Part shown: one piece after another, positions 23,071 through 31,575 of the stretch
Layout: every line of letters starts with the position of its first letter
How positions within the stretch are numbered: position 1 is the stretch's first letter
NCBI GenBank assembly: GCA_030655535.1
Contig: JAURVK010000144.1
Location: 1 to 34,074, forward strand
Length of the DNA: 34,074 nt
Reading direction: 5' to 3'
Source: Methylobacter sp.
GTDB lineage: Bacteria > Pseudomonadota > Gammaproteobacteria > Methylococcales > Methylomonadaceae
Made by a program: the position numbers and the translations under genes
Notes under the pieces: model-generated
What the model was told of the DNA's origin: nothing
The model's input: the letters and a program-made list of their open reading frames with translations, nothing else
Database searches by the model: none

Positions 23071-24208
23071 CCTTTTCAGGAATGAATTTTTCTAAAATAT
23101 TGTCCAGAAAATTCCAGCCGTGTTCTGAACAATAATAATGATTATTCTGTCGGATAAGCAAACTCTGTGTCACACAAGCGGATAAAGCAGGCTCCAGTGT
23201 TGCCGCCGCAAGACCTGTTGCTGCTTGATAAGCTTTCAACGTAAACCCCTGTTTCAGGCGCAAATGATTCATGATAAATTCTAAAGGCAGATCCGCTACA
23301 GAAATAACGTCGGCGCCGCCGTTTTGATGCGAGTCGCTTAAGTACTGTTCCGGGCTTTTGGGTTTAAAACTGCGAATAATGTGCTGCGGCAATGCTTGGC
23401 TGATTTTTCCGTGAGCGCCCGCGCCTATACCCAAATAATCGCCAAACTGCCAATAGTTTACATTATGCAGGCATTGCCGGCCTTGTTTACTATAGGCTGA
23501 AACCTCATATTGCAGATAGCCCTGATCCGCCAATAGCTTCTGACACTGTTTTTGTGTGCTGAAGATGGTTTCGTCATCAGGCAGTTTGGGCGGAAATTTA
23601 TAAAACCAGGTATTGGGCTCCAGGGTTAATTGGTAAAACGAAATATGGCTAGGCTTAAGGCTTATAGCGGTTTCTATATCTATTTTGCTGCTGTCCGGGC
23701 GTGCACCCGGCAAGCCGAACATCAAATCCAGGTTGAAATTGTCAAAACCTGACTGGTGGGCAATCTCGGCAGCATGAATAGCTTCCTGTGCCGAATGAAC
23801 GCGGCCCAGTTTTTTTAATAGGGCGTCGTTAAAGCTTTGTATGCCGATCGATAATCGGTTGATACCCAAAGCCCTGAACTCGGCAAATTTATGGCTCTCG
23901 AAAGTACCGGGATTGGCTTCAAGAGTGATTTCCAGCGAGTCTTTAAGCACCAGCTGTCGCTCTATGCCGCGTAATAACCGGTCAATCGATTCGGGTGAAA
24001 ACAGACTGGGCGTGCCGCCGCCGATAAAGATACTGCTGATCGGCCTGGTGATGCTATAGCGCTGTATATCGACGGCTAAATCATTCAGCAATGCGGTTAT
24101 ATAAGCGGATTCAGGCGTATCGGATTTAATCGCGTGTGAATTAAAATCGCAATAAGGACATTTTTGAATACACCAGGGAATGTGAATATAGAGACTAAGC
24201 GGCGGCAA
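23015..24208 (-). CDS. hemW: HemW-like radical SAM heme chaperone
   Basis: This is a cytoplasmic radical SAM protein of 397 residues, long annotated as oxygen-independent coproporphyrinogen oxidase-like and now regarded as a heme chaperone. The cluster motif CIQKCPYC (Cys13, Cys17, Cys20) is followed by DFNSH, as in HemW. Other motifs are IFIGGGTPSLFSP, LEANPGTFE, NRLSIGIQSFND and NFDLMFGLPG-like NLDLMFGLPG. The start appears to be TTG. The last 20 or so residues (after LEKFIPEKG) are read from a dispersed repeat with the TTCCCACGC core, so the tail is atypical. The gene is divergent from the two-component system. Confidence 0.93.
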   Translation of the reverse strand: MPPLSLYIHIPWCIQKCPYCDFNSHAIKSDTPESAYITALLNDLAVDIQRYSITRPISSIFIGGGTPSLFSPESIDRLLRGIERQLVLKDSLEITLEANPGTFESHKFAEFRALGINRLSIGIQSFNDALLKKLGRVHSAQEAIHAAEIAHQSGFDNFNLDLMFGLPGARPDSSKIDIETAISLKPSHISFYQLTLEPNTWFYKFPPKLPDDETIFSTQKQCQKLLADQGYLQYEVSAYSKQGRQCLHNVNYWQFGDYLGIGAGAHGKISQALPQHIIRSFKPKSPEQYLSDSHQNGGADVISVADLPLEFIMNHLRLKQGFTLKAYQAATGLAAATLEPALSACVTQSLLIRQNNHYYCSEHGWNFLDNILEKFIPEKGNMHSHAGETVKVLSKSG

Positions 24209-24380
24209 GAGATTTTTTGCTATTATGGTTTAAAACAGCGGTCAGTTTAACACATGAAACGCTGATTAATAAGACGCCATGTCGGCTTTCAAGTCTACCT
24301 GGCACTTAAGTAAAACTTAACTTTGCTTGATTACGCTTATACCTTTTTGTTGATGACTAACTACTTTAAAACGAGAACAT

Positions 24381-25040
24381 ATGCGACTGTTACTGGTTGA
24401 AGACGACGAAATACTGGGCGACGGACTGGTTGAAGGTTTAAAAATGGAAGGTTATGCGGTTGATTGGCTAACCAACGGCAAACTTGCCGACGAGGCGCTG
24501 AAACTCAATTGCTATGAGCTGATCGTACTGGATCTGAACTTGCCGGACATGGAAGGCCTGGATATTTTGAAAGCGTTAAGAGCGCGTAAAGATGAAACGC
24601 CGGTGATGGTGTTAACGGCCAAGGATACTGTCCCTGATCGCGTACTGGGCTTGGACAGCGGCGCCGATGATTTTGTCATTAAACCGTTCGAGCTGGATGA
24701 AGTTTGCGCACGCTTAAGAGCCTTGGCGAGAAGAAACGAGGGCCGCAGCGTTCCCAATATTGAATATAAGGGTATTATTTTGGACCCTGCATCGCACCAA
24801 GTGACCTGGAACGATGAAAAGGTTGATCTGTCGCAAAAAGAATTTGAGATACTGAGCTTTTTAATGAGCAATATCGGCAAGGTTATTTCCCGCGCCCGGC
24901 TTGAAGAAAGCTTGTATTCATGGGATTCCGATGTGGAAAGCAATACCGTGGAGGTTCATATTCACCATCTGAGAAAAAAACTCGACCCGTCCATTATCCG
25001 CACCGTTCGGGGTGTGGGTTATATTATCGATGAAGATTAA
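24381..25040 (+). CDS. OmpR-family response regulator (QseB/PmrA-like)
   Basis: This protein has 219 residues. The receiver domain covers 1-115, with acidic pocket Glu7-Asp8-Asp9, phospho-acceptor Asp51 (VLDLNLPD), Thr78 and Lys100. The winged-helix DNA-binding domain covers about 125-219, with LSQKEFEILSFLM, RARLEESLYSWD, SNTVEVHIHHLRKKL and RTVRGVGYII. The stop overlaps the kinase start (TAATG). The target genes and signal are not evident; divergent hemW is a possible target through the 172-base shared upstream region. Confidence 0.93.
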   Translation: MRLLLVEDDEILGDGLVEGLKMEGYAVDWLTNGKLADEALKLNCYELIVLDLNLPDMEGLDILKALRARKDETPVMVLTAKDTVPDRVLGLDSGADDFVIKPFELDEVCARLRALARRNEGRSVPNIEYKGIILDPASHQVTWNDEKVDLSQKEFEILSFLMSNIGKVISRARLEESLYSWDSDVESNTVEVHIHHLRKKLDPSIIRTVRGVGYIIDED

Positions 25041-26641
25041 TGAATTATTCGCTACGCCATCTGTTGTTGTTTAGCCTGCTTTCCGCATCGATGTTGATCT
25101 GGGGAGTGACGGCCTATATGAGCTATAAAGTCACCCGCAACGAAGTTGCCAGCCTGTTTGACGCCGAATTGGCGCAATCGGCAAAAGTACTGCATGTGTT
25201 TGTCGAAAGCCTGGTGCGGGAAGGTTCACTCTCCAAGCATTGGGCGCAAGCGCAAACCGACAGACGTCTACACGTCAATACCAGGCGCAAACAAAAACCG
25301 CAAAGCGCCTTTCAACTCTGGTCCAAAGGAGACGGCTTATTACTGCGCTCGGAAAAATCGCCTGAGTTTGCGGTACTTGGATTTAACAAAAAAAATGTTG
25401 ACGATCAATTATGGGAGGTATTCGACGGACTTTTGGAATCAAGCACCTTCGGTCATAAATACGAAAGAAAAGTCGCTTTTCAGCTGTGGTCCAAAAATGA
25501 CGGCTTATTGCTGCGCTCGGAAAGCGCACCCTCGTTTGCCTTTTCCCCGACAGCTCTTGGGTTCAGCGAAACCGATATCGATGGGCATTTGTGGCATGTG
25601 TTTAGCCTTTCCAGCTCAAATGGCGAATATGTTATTCATGTCGGTCAAAAGGAAGAGATACGCGCCGAATTAACCGATGAATTATCCGCGCAATTGGTCA
25701 TGCAATTTCTGGTCGGTTTACCGATTTTAGGCATCGTTATCTGGATTATTGTCGGGCATTCCTTAAAACCGCTTAATCGCCTGGAAATAGCGCTATCCCG
25801 GCGAGAAGCCAGTTTTCTTAAGCCGCTATCCAGCAAAAAACTCCCCAAGGAAATTATCCCGGTGGTCAATGAGATCAACAACCTGTTTGTCCAGCTTGAG
25901 CAGGCCTTTGAACATGAACGCCAGTTTACCGCCGATGCCTCGCACGAATTAAGAACACCGTTGGCAGGACTGCTCACCCAGGCCCAGGTTGCGATGCGTA
26001 CCGGCGACGAGACGGTTCGACATCAGGCGCTAAAGAGAATAGAACAAGCCGTCAATCGCATGACCTACATGGTGCAACAGTTATTGACCTTCTCGCGCAT
26101 TGAATCCGGCACCGAGTTTTTAGCCAAAGAAACGACGATACTCAGTCGTGAGGTGATGCGCAATATTGCGGAACTGGATCCTGAGGCACATAAAAAACGG
26201 ATACACATGGAATACGATGAAGTTAATGCAATACCCATAGTGGCCAACACCCTGCTGATTAATATTTTGATCCGAAATGTTATTGATAACGCGATCAAAT
26301 ACACGCCGAATAACGGCATGATCAGGGTTGCCGTGGTAGGGACGGAACAGCAAATGCTGCTGTGCGTTGAAGACTCGGGACCGGGCATAGCGCCTAATCA
26401 ATATAAAAAATCGCTACAACGATTTCATCGCTGCGTAGAAACCGCCAATAAAGCACAAGGCACCGGACTTGGCTTTTCGATCGTGCAACGCATTACAACG
26501 ATACATGGCGCCGAGCTTATTTTGGATGAGTCCGATCTGGGCGGCTTGAAAGTTACCGTGGCATTTCCCTTGCCGGCAAGAACGGCGGCTAAAAAACATC
26601 CCGGTAAATTAAGCTTTTTTACTAGCAAAAAAAGCGCTTGA
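25040..26641 (+). CDS. Sensor histidine kinase (QseC-like) with a duplicated sensor segment
   Basis: This is an inner-membrane kinase of 533 residues. Membrane helices lie at about 7-27 and 221-239. The periplasmic sensor contains a tandem duplication: residues 91-130 (FQLWSKGDGLLLRSEKSPEF, GFNKKNVDDQLWEVF) and 147-190 (FQLWSKNDGLLLRSESAPSF, GFSETDIDGHLWHVF). One copy is normal in QseC-type kinases. A HAMP-like linker is followed by the H-box ASHELRTPLAG (His302), the N-box NVIDNAIKYTP and the G-boxes EDSGPGI and GTGLGFSIV. The region between the G-boxes reads KKSLQRFHR, slightly off the usual VFERFYR. It is co-translated with the regulator. Confidence 0.92.
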   Translation: MNYSLRHLLLFSLLSASMLIWGVTAYMSYKVTRNEVASLFDAELAQSAKVLHVFVESLVREGSLSKHWAQAQTDRRLHVNTRRKQKPQSAFQLWSKGDGLLLRSEKSPEFAVLGFNKKNVDDQLWEVFDGLLESSTFGHKYERKVAFQLWSKNDGLLLRSESAPSFAFSPTALGFSETDIDGHLWHVFSLSSSNGEYVIHVGQKEEIRAELTDELSAQLVMQFLVGLPILGIVIWIIVGHSLKPLNRLEIALSRREASFLKPLSSKKLPKEIIPVVNEINNLFVQLEQAFEHERQFTADASHELRTPLAGLLTQAQVAMRTGDETVRHQALKRIEQAVNRMTYMVQQLLTFSRIESGTEFLAKETTILSREVMRNIAELDPEAHKKRIHMEYDEVNAIPIVANTLLINILIRNVIDNAIKYTPNNGMIRVAVVGTEQQMLLCVEDSGPGIAPNQYKKSLQRFHRCVETANKAQGTGLGFSIVQRITTIHGAELILDESDLGGLKVTVAFPLPARTAAKKHPGKLSFFTSKKSA

Positions 26642-26704
26642 TGCGCCATTGACGGTTCCGACAGATCCTTATTTTATCGTTAAATGTGGAAGCTACCGAC
26701 TATC

Positions 26705-26748
26705 GGAGTGCAAGCTTTGCTTGCCAGTGCAGGCGAAGCCTGCACTCC
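26705..26748. repeat. REP-like palindrome (GGAGTGCA...TGCACTCC)
   Basis: This is a compact palindromic repeat with GGAGTGCAAGC at one end and GCCTGCACTCC at the other. It lies between the kinase gene and the dehydrogenase gene and could serve as a transcript-end structure. Confidence 0.75.
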
Positions 26749-26793
26749 AGCGACCTAAACTCATCATAATTAAACAACCCGGGGGAAAATAAC

Positions 26794-27657
26794 ATGAAAG
26801 CAGGCATGGTCGGCTTGGGTGCAATGGGCATCGGCATGGCGAGGAATATCGCAAAAGCCGGACACTTGACCGGCGTTTATAACCGCACGCCGGCAAAGAT
26901 GCACAGACTGTCCGACGAATTGAAGGTCACAGCCTTCGCTCAGCCGGAAGAGCTCGCGGCAAACGTCGATATAGTGCTGCTTTGCGTCTTTGCTGACCAG
27001 GATGTTTTAGCCCTGGTGGAAAGACTGGCAACCGCCATTAAGCCCGGCTCCGTCGTCGTCGATATGTCTACGGCTAGCTGCGACACCGCCAAACTAGCCG
27101 CCGCCATGTTGGCCGAAAAACAAGCGGCTTTTTTGGATGCGCCGGTATCCGGCGGCGTTGAAGGCGCTAAAAACGGCACACTGGCAATGATGGTCGGCGG
27201 AAATTCAGCTGCGCTGGAACAGGCCCGTCCGGTACTGGAGGCCATGACCGGATGTATTATGCACATGGGCGCCACCGGTTCAGGTCAGGCTACCAAGGCG
27301 GTCAACCAAATTATGGCGGCGGGCGTCAATCAGGCGGTGACTGAAGCGCTGGCCTTTGCTCAAGCTCAAAACCTGCCGATGGATAAGGTGATCGAAGTCA
27401 TCTCCGGCGGCGCAGCAGGCAACTGGTTTCTTCAACATCGCGGCTCCACGATGACCCATGGCATCTTCGCTCCTGGCTTTAAACTTGCGCTGCACCATAA
27501 AGACTTAAAAATCTGTCAACGCATGGCAAAACAATCCGGCGCATCGACCACGCTGATCGACATGACCATTGCCGATTATCAGCGATTAATCGCGGAAGGC
27601 TACGGCAATGAGGATATTTCCGCACTGTATAGACTGAAAGCCGTAGATTCGGATTGA
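26794..27657 (+). CDS. NAD(P)-dependent beta-hydroxyacid dehydrogenase (3-hydroxyisobutyrate dehydrogenase family)
   Basis: This protein has 287 residues. The N-terminal Rossmann motif GLGAMGIGMARNIAKAGH is followed by VYNRTPAK, which favours NADP binding by the Arg. The substrate motif DAPVSGGVEGAKNGTLAMMVGG is present, and the catalytic Lys lies in GSGQATKAVNQ. The family includes 3-hydroxyisobutyrate, tartronate semialdehyde and glyoxylate/succinic semialdehyde reductases. The substrate cannot be decided by eye; the GarR/GLYR-like branch is most likely. It has a strong G-rich ribosome site. The rubredoxin gene follows 58 bases later. Confidence 0.88.
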   Translation: MKAGMVGLGAMGIGMARNIAKAGHLTGVYNRTPAKMHRLSDELKVTAFAQPEELAANVDIVLLCVFADQDVLALVERLATAIKPGSVVVDMSTASCDTAKLAAAMLAEKQAAFLDAPVSGGVEGAKNGTLAMMVGGNSAALEQARPVLEAMTGCIMHMGATGSGQATKAVNQIMAAGVNQAVTEALAFAQAQNLPMDKVIEVISGGAAGNWFLQHRGSTMTHGIFAPGFKLALHHKDLKICQRMAKQSGASTTLIDMTIADYQRLIAEGYGNEDISALYRLKAVDSD

Positions 27658-27715
27658 AAATTAACCTAGACCTGTTAAAGTCAGCGGTGTTTTAAATAGT
27701 TAACAAGGAATCATC

Positions 27716-27886
27716 ATGTCTGATTACAAAAAATACCAGTGCAGCGTTTGCGGCCATATTTATGATGAAGCGGAAGGCGACCCGGATACCGGTATGGCAC
27801 CGGGTACCTTATGGAAAGATATCCCCGTCGATTGGCGTTGCCCCGAGTGCGGTGCAGAAAAAAGCGCATACGCCTTGATGGCCTAA
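27716..27886 (+). CDS. rubA: Rubredoxin
   Basis: This small iron protein of 56 residues carries single electrons through one Fe bound by four cysteines. Both knuckles are clear: CSVCG (Cys9, Cys12) and CPECG (Cys42, Cys45). Typical rubredoxin residues lie between them: [16 protein letters not shown] and W40. AAGGA lies 7 bases before the ATG. It is followed 22 bases later by a rubredoxin reductase gene, so the pair forms an NAD(P)H-rubredoxin electron chain. It may serve a hydroxylase or oxygen/peroxide reduction. Confidence 0.97.
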   Translation: MSDYKKYQCSVCGHIYDEAEGDPDTGMAPGTLWKDIPVDWRCPECGAEKSAYALMA

Positions 27887-27908
27887 TCAATCCTTACCGG
27901 GGAATAGT

Positions 27909-28922
27909 ATGCAGATTGTTATAATCGGCTCGGGTGTTGCCGGTGTCAGCTTTGCCGAGAAGTACCGCGCGTTATCGGCCGATGATGACATTACCTTGGT
28001 AACCAGGGAGCATGACGGCTATTATTCGCGGCCGTTGCTGTCCCGCGGTTTCACCAAGGTCGATATTGAACATTCCATCATCCTGAAGCCTTTTGATAGA
28101 CTGCGCGAAAACAACATCAATGTGCTCTGCGGCGTGGAAGTAACGGCCATTAATCGCGCCGACAAATCCATTGCGATCAACGGTTCCTGCCAGGAAAAAA
28201 CGCTGCCATACGATAAACTAATACTTGCGCAAGGTTCTTCCGCATTCATTCCGCCGCCATTCAGGCCGTATGACCAGCTGTTTTTTTGTCTGAACAGTCT
28301 GGTCGATTTGAAAGCCTTGCGACAATTTCGGCAGGTTTTTTTAAATCGAAACCAACGCCCTGACTGGGCGATTATCGGCGGCGGTTTAATAGGTTGCGAG
28401 GTGGCCTCCGATTTGGCGACGGCAGGCGATAACGTTACCCTGTTTCATGCGATGGATCGGTTAATGGAACGTCAGCTGGTGGCCGAGGATTCGGTTTTGT
28501 TGCTTAAGGTGTTGCAGGATTCCGGCGTTGAGGTATTGTTAAATCAGGCTGTGCAGGAGTTTATCAAAGAAGACGACAAGGTTTGCGTAAGAACCGAGGT
28601 GACGACCGAGTTTGACGGCCTGATAGTCGCCTGCGGATTTAAACCGCGCACCGAATTGGCGGTGCTTGCAGGCCTCGAAACAGGCCGGGGCATCAAGGTT
28701 AATCGGCAGATGCAGACCAGCGACGAATCGATTTACGCGCTGGGCGATGTGGCCGAATTGCCGAACGGCAAGCTTTTCGCCTTTATTTTGCCGATACGCA
28801 ATCAGGCCTTATGGCTGGCGGAATTTCTGGCCGGACAAAAACAGGGAGACTGGACGCCGCCGGTTTTTACCACCAAAGCCAAAGTGCATGGTTTTGAGGC
28901 CGTTCATCCCTATAATGTTTGA
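27909..28922 (+). CDS. rubB: NAD(P)H:rubredoxin reductase (FAD-dependent)
   Basis: This is a flavoprotein of 337 residues. The FAD-binding GxGxxG is IIGSGVAG at the N-terminus, with REHDGYYSRPLLSRGF next. The NAD-binding motif is IIGGGLIGCEVASDLA around 155-170, and the second FAD motif is YALGDVAEL near residue 280. It directly follows rubredoxin in the same operon. Related Pseudomonas and Acinetobacter enzymes are about 385-390 residues. This one ends shortly after the TTKAKVHGF segment, so the C-terminal domain is shortened. A G-rich ribosome site precedes the ATG. Confidence 0.9.
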   Translation: MQIVIIGSGVAGVSFAEKYRALSADDDITLVTREHDGYYSRPLLSRGFTKVDIEHSIILKPFDRLRENNINVLCGVEVTAINRADKSIAINGSCQEKTLPYDKLILAQGSSAFIPPPFRPYDQLFFCLNSLVDLKALRQFRQVFLNRNQRPDWAIIGGGLIGCEVASDLATAGDNVTLFHAMDRLMERQLVAEDSVLLLKVLQDSGVEVLLNQAVQEFIKEDDKVCVRTEVTTEFDGLIVACGFKPRTELAVLAGLETGRGIKVNRQMQTSDESIYALGDVAELPNGKLFAFILPIRNQALWLAEFLAGQKQGDWTPPVFTTKAKVHGFEAVHPYNV

Positions 28923-28930
28923 CCTAAAGT

Positions 28931-29007
28931 AGATGTATATAGGCAAAGGGCGCAAAAAAAACAGCTTTCGTCGTTCGCCCTTCGTCTTTTGCCCTTCGCC
29001 TATTAAC
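28931..29007. repeat. Inverted repeat upstream of bluB
   Basis: ATAGGCAAAGGGC near 28938 is mirrored by GCCCTTCGCCTAT ending near 29003, with a purine/pyrimidine-biased middle. It fills the whole gap between rubB and bluB, so the cobalamin genes may be transcribed from rubredoxin or from a promoter within the repeat. No cobalamin riboswitch is seen. Confidence 0.65.
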
Positions 29008-29661
29008 ATGACCCAAAACCGTTACTCCGATGCGGAATGCGCCGCCGTCTATCGCGCCATTTACGAGCGTCGCGATATGCGCCATTTTTTGCCAGACCCC
29101 ATCGATCCCGAACTGTTACTCCGCCTGCTTGATGCCGCGCATCATGCGCCCAGCGTCGGCTTTATGCAGCCGTGGCGGTTTATACGCATCAGCTGCCCGG
29201 AGCTTCGAAAATCCATACACACTCTGGTCGAACAGGAGCGTATCCGCACCGCCAAGGCTCTGGAGGAACGCGAAGACGAATTTATGAAGCTAAAAGTGGA
29301 AGGCATACTGGAATGCCCGGAAGTGCTGGTTGCCGCCTTGTGCGAGCAGCGGGAGCAATATATATTCGGCCGACGCACCCTGCCGGAAATGGATCTGGCA
29401 TCGTTGGCCTGCGCGATACAAAACATGTGGCTGGCGGCAAGGGCGGAAGGCATAGGCCTGGGCTGGGTGTCGATGTTTGAACCGGAAGAGCTGAAAACCT
29501 TGTTAAACATGCCCGAAGACAGCCAGCCGTTCGCGATTTTATGCCTGGGGCATGTCGATAAATTCTACGACAAACCGATGCTGGAACAACAGCAATGGGC
29601 GAATCGCAAAGATCTTAAAGATTTATTATTTGAAAACGTTTGGAATACGCCGTGCCGTTAA
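29008..29661 (+). CDS. bluB: 5,6-dimethylbenzimidazole synthase
   Basis: BluB is a nitroreductase-fold enzyme that cuts reduced FMN with oxygen to give dimethylbenzimidazole, the lower ligand of cobalamin. It has 217 residues from the ATG after the repeat. Signature segments are YERRDMRHFLPDP, AAHHAPSVGFMQPWRFI and AARAEGIGLGWVSMFEP. An in-frame upstream ATG at 28933 would read through the repeat and is less likely. It overlaps cobT, which uses the product. The need for oxygen fits an aerobic host. Confidence 0.95.
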   Translation: MTQNRYSDAECAAVYRAIYERRDMRHFLPDPIDPELLLRLLDAAHHAPSVGFMQPWRFIRISCPELRKSIHTLVEQERIRTAKALEEREDEFMKLKVEGILECPEVLVAALCEQREQYIFGRRTLPEMDLASLACAIQNMWLAARAEGIGLGWVSMFEPEELKTLLNMPEDSQPFAILCLGHVDKFYDKPMLEQQQWANRKDLKDLLFENVWNTPCR

Positions 29662-30704
29662 ATTTTATCATCCCCCCGCTCAAAGCAACGCTTAGCGCTG
29701 CCTTACAAGCCAAAATCGACCAGAAAACCAAGCCGCTGGGTTCTCTGGGTCAATTGGAATCATTGGCGTTACAAGTTGGGCGCTGTCAAAATAGCTTGAC
29801 TCCGCAACTAAACAAAGCATGCATTCTTATCTTTGCCGGTGACCACGGTATTGTTGAGGTTGAAGCCGGAGTCAGCGCTTATCCGCAAACCGTTACTGCG
29901 CAAATGATCGCCAACTTTCTGGCTGGAGGCGCTGCAATCAGCGTTTTTGCCCGGCAACACGACATTGAACTATTGATAGTCGATGCGGGAGTCAATGCTG
30001 ATTTAGACAGCCACCCACAACTGATTAATGCAAAAATCGACAAAGGTACCCAGAACTTTCTAACCCAAACGGCGATGACCTCCGAGGAATGCGACCGAGC
30101 CGTGCAAGCCGGAGCGGATCAGGTTTTGCGTCGATACGAAAGCGGCTGCAACTGCATCGGTTTCGGCGAAATAGGTATCGGCAACACCTCATCCGCCGCC
30201 ATGCTGATGCACCGTTTAACCGGTCTGTCGCTAGTGCGTTGCGTAGGCCGCGGCACCGGTTTAAATGATGGGCAATTACAACATAAGGTCACCATATTGC
30301 AGCGGGCATTGAATCAGCATAAAGGCGCAACAGAGCCTTTAGACGTACTGGCCACTTTCGGCGGTTTTGAAATCGCGATGATGGTCGGCGCTTATCTCAA
30401 AGCCGCCGAACTGAGCATGCTTATTTTAGTCGATGGTTTTATTGCCGGCACCGCGTTGTTGATCGCTCGCAAACTGCATCCTCATGTGCTGGATTATTGC
30501 GTGTTCAGCCATATCTCCAGCGAACAAGGCCATCAGGCTTTATTGCGTCAGTTCAATGCAAAACCTTTGCTGAATCTGGGATTACGCTTGGGCGAAGGTT
30601 CCGGTATTGCCCTTGCTTACCCGCTATTGCAATCGGCGGTTTTGTTTTTAAACGAGATGGCTACGTTTGCTGAAGCCGGGGTTGATCATGAAAATGTCAG
30701 GTGA
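29652..30704 (+). CDS. cobT: Nicotinate-nucleotide:dimethylbenzimidazole phosphoribosyltransferase
   Basis: CobT activates dimethylbenzimidazole to alpha-ribazole 5'-phosphate. It has 350 residues from GTG at 29652; a TTG at 29640 is the alternative, and both overlap the end of bluB. Family motifs are KTKPLGSLGQLESLA, IFAGDHGIVEVEAGVSAYPQ, CIGFGEIGIGNTSSAAM, VLATFGGFEIAMMVGA, VDGFIAGTALL and the catalytic-Glu segment LRLGEGSGIALAYPL. It overlaps cobS at the 3' end. Confidence 0.95.
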   Translation: MPLNFIIPPLKATLSAALQAKIDQKTKPLGSLGQLESLALQVGRCQNSLTPQLNKACILIFAGDHGIVEVEAGVSAYPQTVTAQMIANFLAGGAAISVFARQHDIELLIVDAGVNADLDSHPQLINAKIDKGTQNFLTQTAMTSEECDRAVQAGADQVLRRYESGCNCIGFGEIGIGNTSSAAMLMHRLTGLSLVRCVGRGTGLNDGQLQHKVTILQRALNQHKGATEPLDVLATFGGFEIAMMVGAYLKAAELSMLILVDGFIAGTALLIARKLHPHVLDYCVFSHISSEQGHQALLRQFNAKPLLNLGLRLGEGSGIALAYPLLQSAVLFLNEMATFAEAGVDHENVR

Positions 30705-31575
30705 AAGGCTCAAGGCGAAAGCATTCTTCTCGTTCCCACGCTCCAGCGTGGGAATGCAGTTAGCGATGCTCCGGCGTCGTGTTCGGCAACGCTGGAGCGT
30801 TGCCGGATGCGTTCCCACGCCGGAGCGTGGGACCGATAAACAACTATTCTTATTAGCCCTCAGCTTCTACACCCGCCTGCCCCACCCTAAAACCTTGGAT
30901 TACAAACAGTTGCCTCAGGCAGCCGTATATTTGCCGCTGGTCGGCTGGCTGGCTGGCGGCAGTTGCGCTGTAGTATTTTACTTGGCCGATTTGGTTTGGC
31001 CGCAGACTACAGCGGTCATCCTGGCGCTAAGCGCCGGCATTTTGATGACCGGTGCCTTGCATGAAGACGGCTTTGCCGATGTCTGCGACGGTTTCGGCGG
31101 CGGCATGAATAAACTGCGCATCCTGGAGATCATGAAAGATTCCCATATCGGCGTTTACGGGGTTATCGGACTGCTGTTAATACTATTGTTGAAAATCAGC
31201 GTACTGACCACAATGCCTGCCGCCGCAGTGCCTTCAGTGTTGCTGACCGGACACAGCATCAGCCGCTTGTCGCCGCTGTTGCTGATGCAACGCTATACTT
31301 ATGCGCGGGAACATCCCAGCAAAGCTTCTGACGCAGTTTATCAGCCCACTTTTCAGGAGCTGACTTTTTCTGCTGTCATCGCGTTGTTGCCATTGGCGTT
31401 GCTGCCTGTCTGGTGTGCGCCGGCAATTATCTCCGTATTGGTTGCGACTATCTTTCTGGGGCGTTATTTTTATCGCCATATCGGCGGCTATACCGGCGAT
31501 TGCCTGGGCGCAAGCCAGCAAGTCGCCGAGACTGTTTTTTATTTAAGCGTGAGTGCCTTATGGATATTTATTTAA
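30688..31575 (+). CDS. cobS: Adenosylcobinamide-GDP ribazoletransferase (cobalamin synthase), repeat-derived N-terminus
   Basis: CobS is the membrane enzyme that joins adenosylcobinamide-GDP to alpha-ribazole phosphate. It has about 295 residues with several membrane helices. Motifs are LALSFYTRLPHP (the usual N-terminus), GALHEDGFADVCDGFGGG, KDSHIGVYGVIGLLL, GHSISRLSPLLLM and IGGYTGDCLGASQQVAE. The normal start would be near LFLLALSF at about 30840. The codons before it run through a palindromic repeat (30727-30833), so the first 45 or so residues are repeat-encoded. The real start may be 30688, coupled to cobT, or an ATG within the repeat at 30754 or 30766. Confidence 0.88.
   Translation: MKMSGERLKAKAFFSFPRSSVGMQLAMLRRRVRQRWSVAGCVPTPERGTDKQLFLLALSFYTRLPHPKTLDYKQLPQAAVYLPLVGWLAGGSCAVVFYLADLVWPQTTAVILALSAGILMTGALHEDGFADVCDGFGGGMNKLRILEIMKDSHIGVYGVIGLLLILLLKISVLTTMPAAAVPSVLLTGHSISRLSPLLLMQRYTYAREHPSKASDAVYQPTFQELTFSAVIALLPLALLPVWCAPAIISVLVATIFLGRYFYRHIGGYTGDCLGASQQVAETVFYLSVSALWIFI
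30727..30833. repeat. Palindromic repeat (CGTTCCCACGCTCCAGCGTG family) inside cobS 5' end
   Basis: CTCGTTCCCACGCTCCAGCG and further GTTCCCACGC and GGAGCGTGGGA arms form nested hairpins. The CTCGTTCCCACGCTC core also occurs near 22671. The repeat has no stop codon in the cobS frame. Confidence 0.88.

Noticed and set aside
28923-29007. Possible cobalamin riboswitch before the bluB operon
   Set aside because: The gap is only about 85 bases, is filled by an inverted repeat, and shows no B12-box-like sequence.
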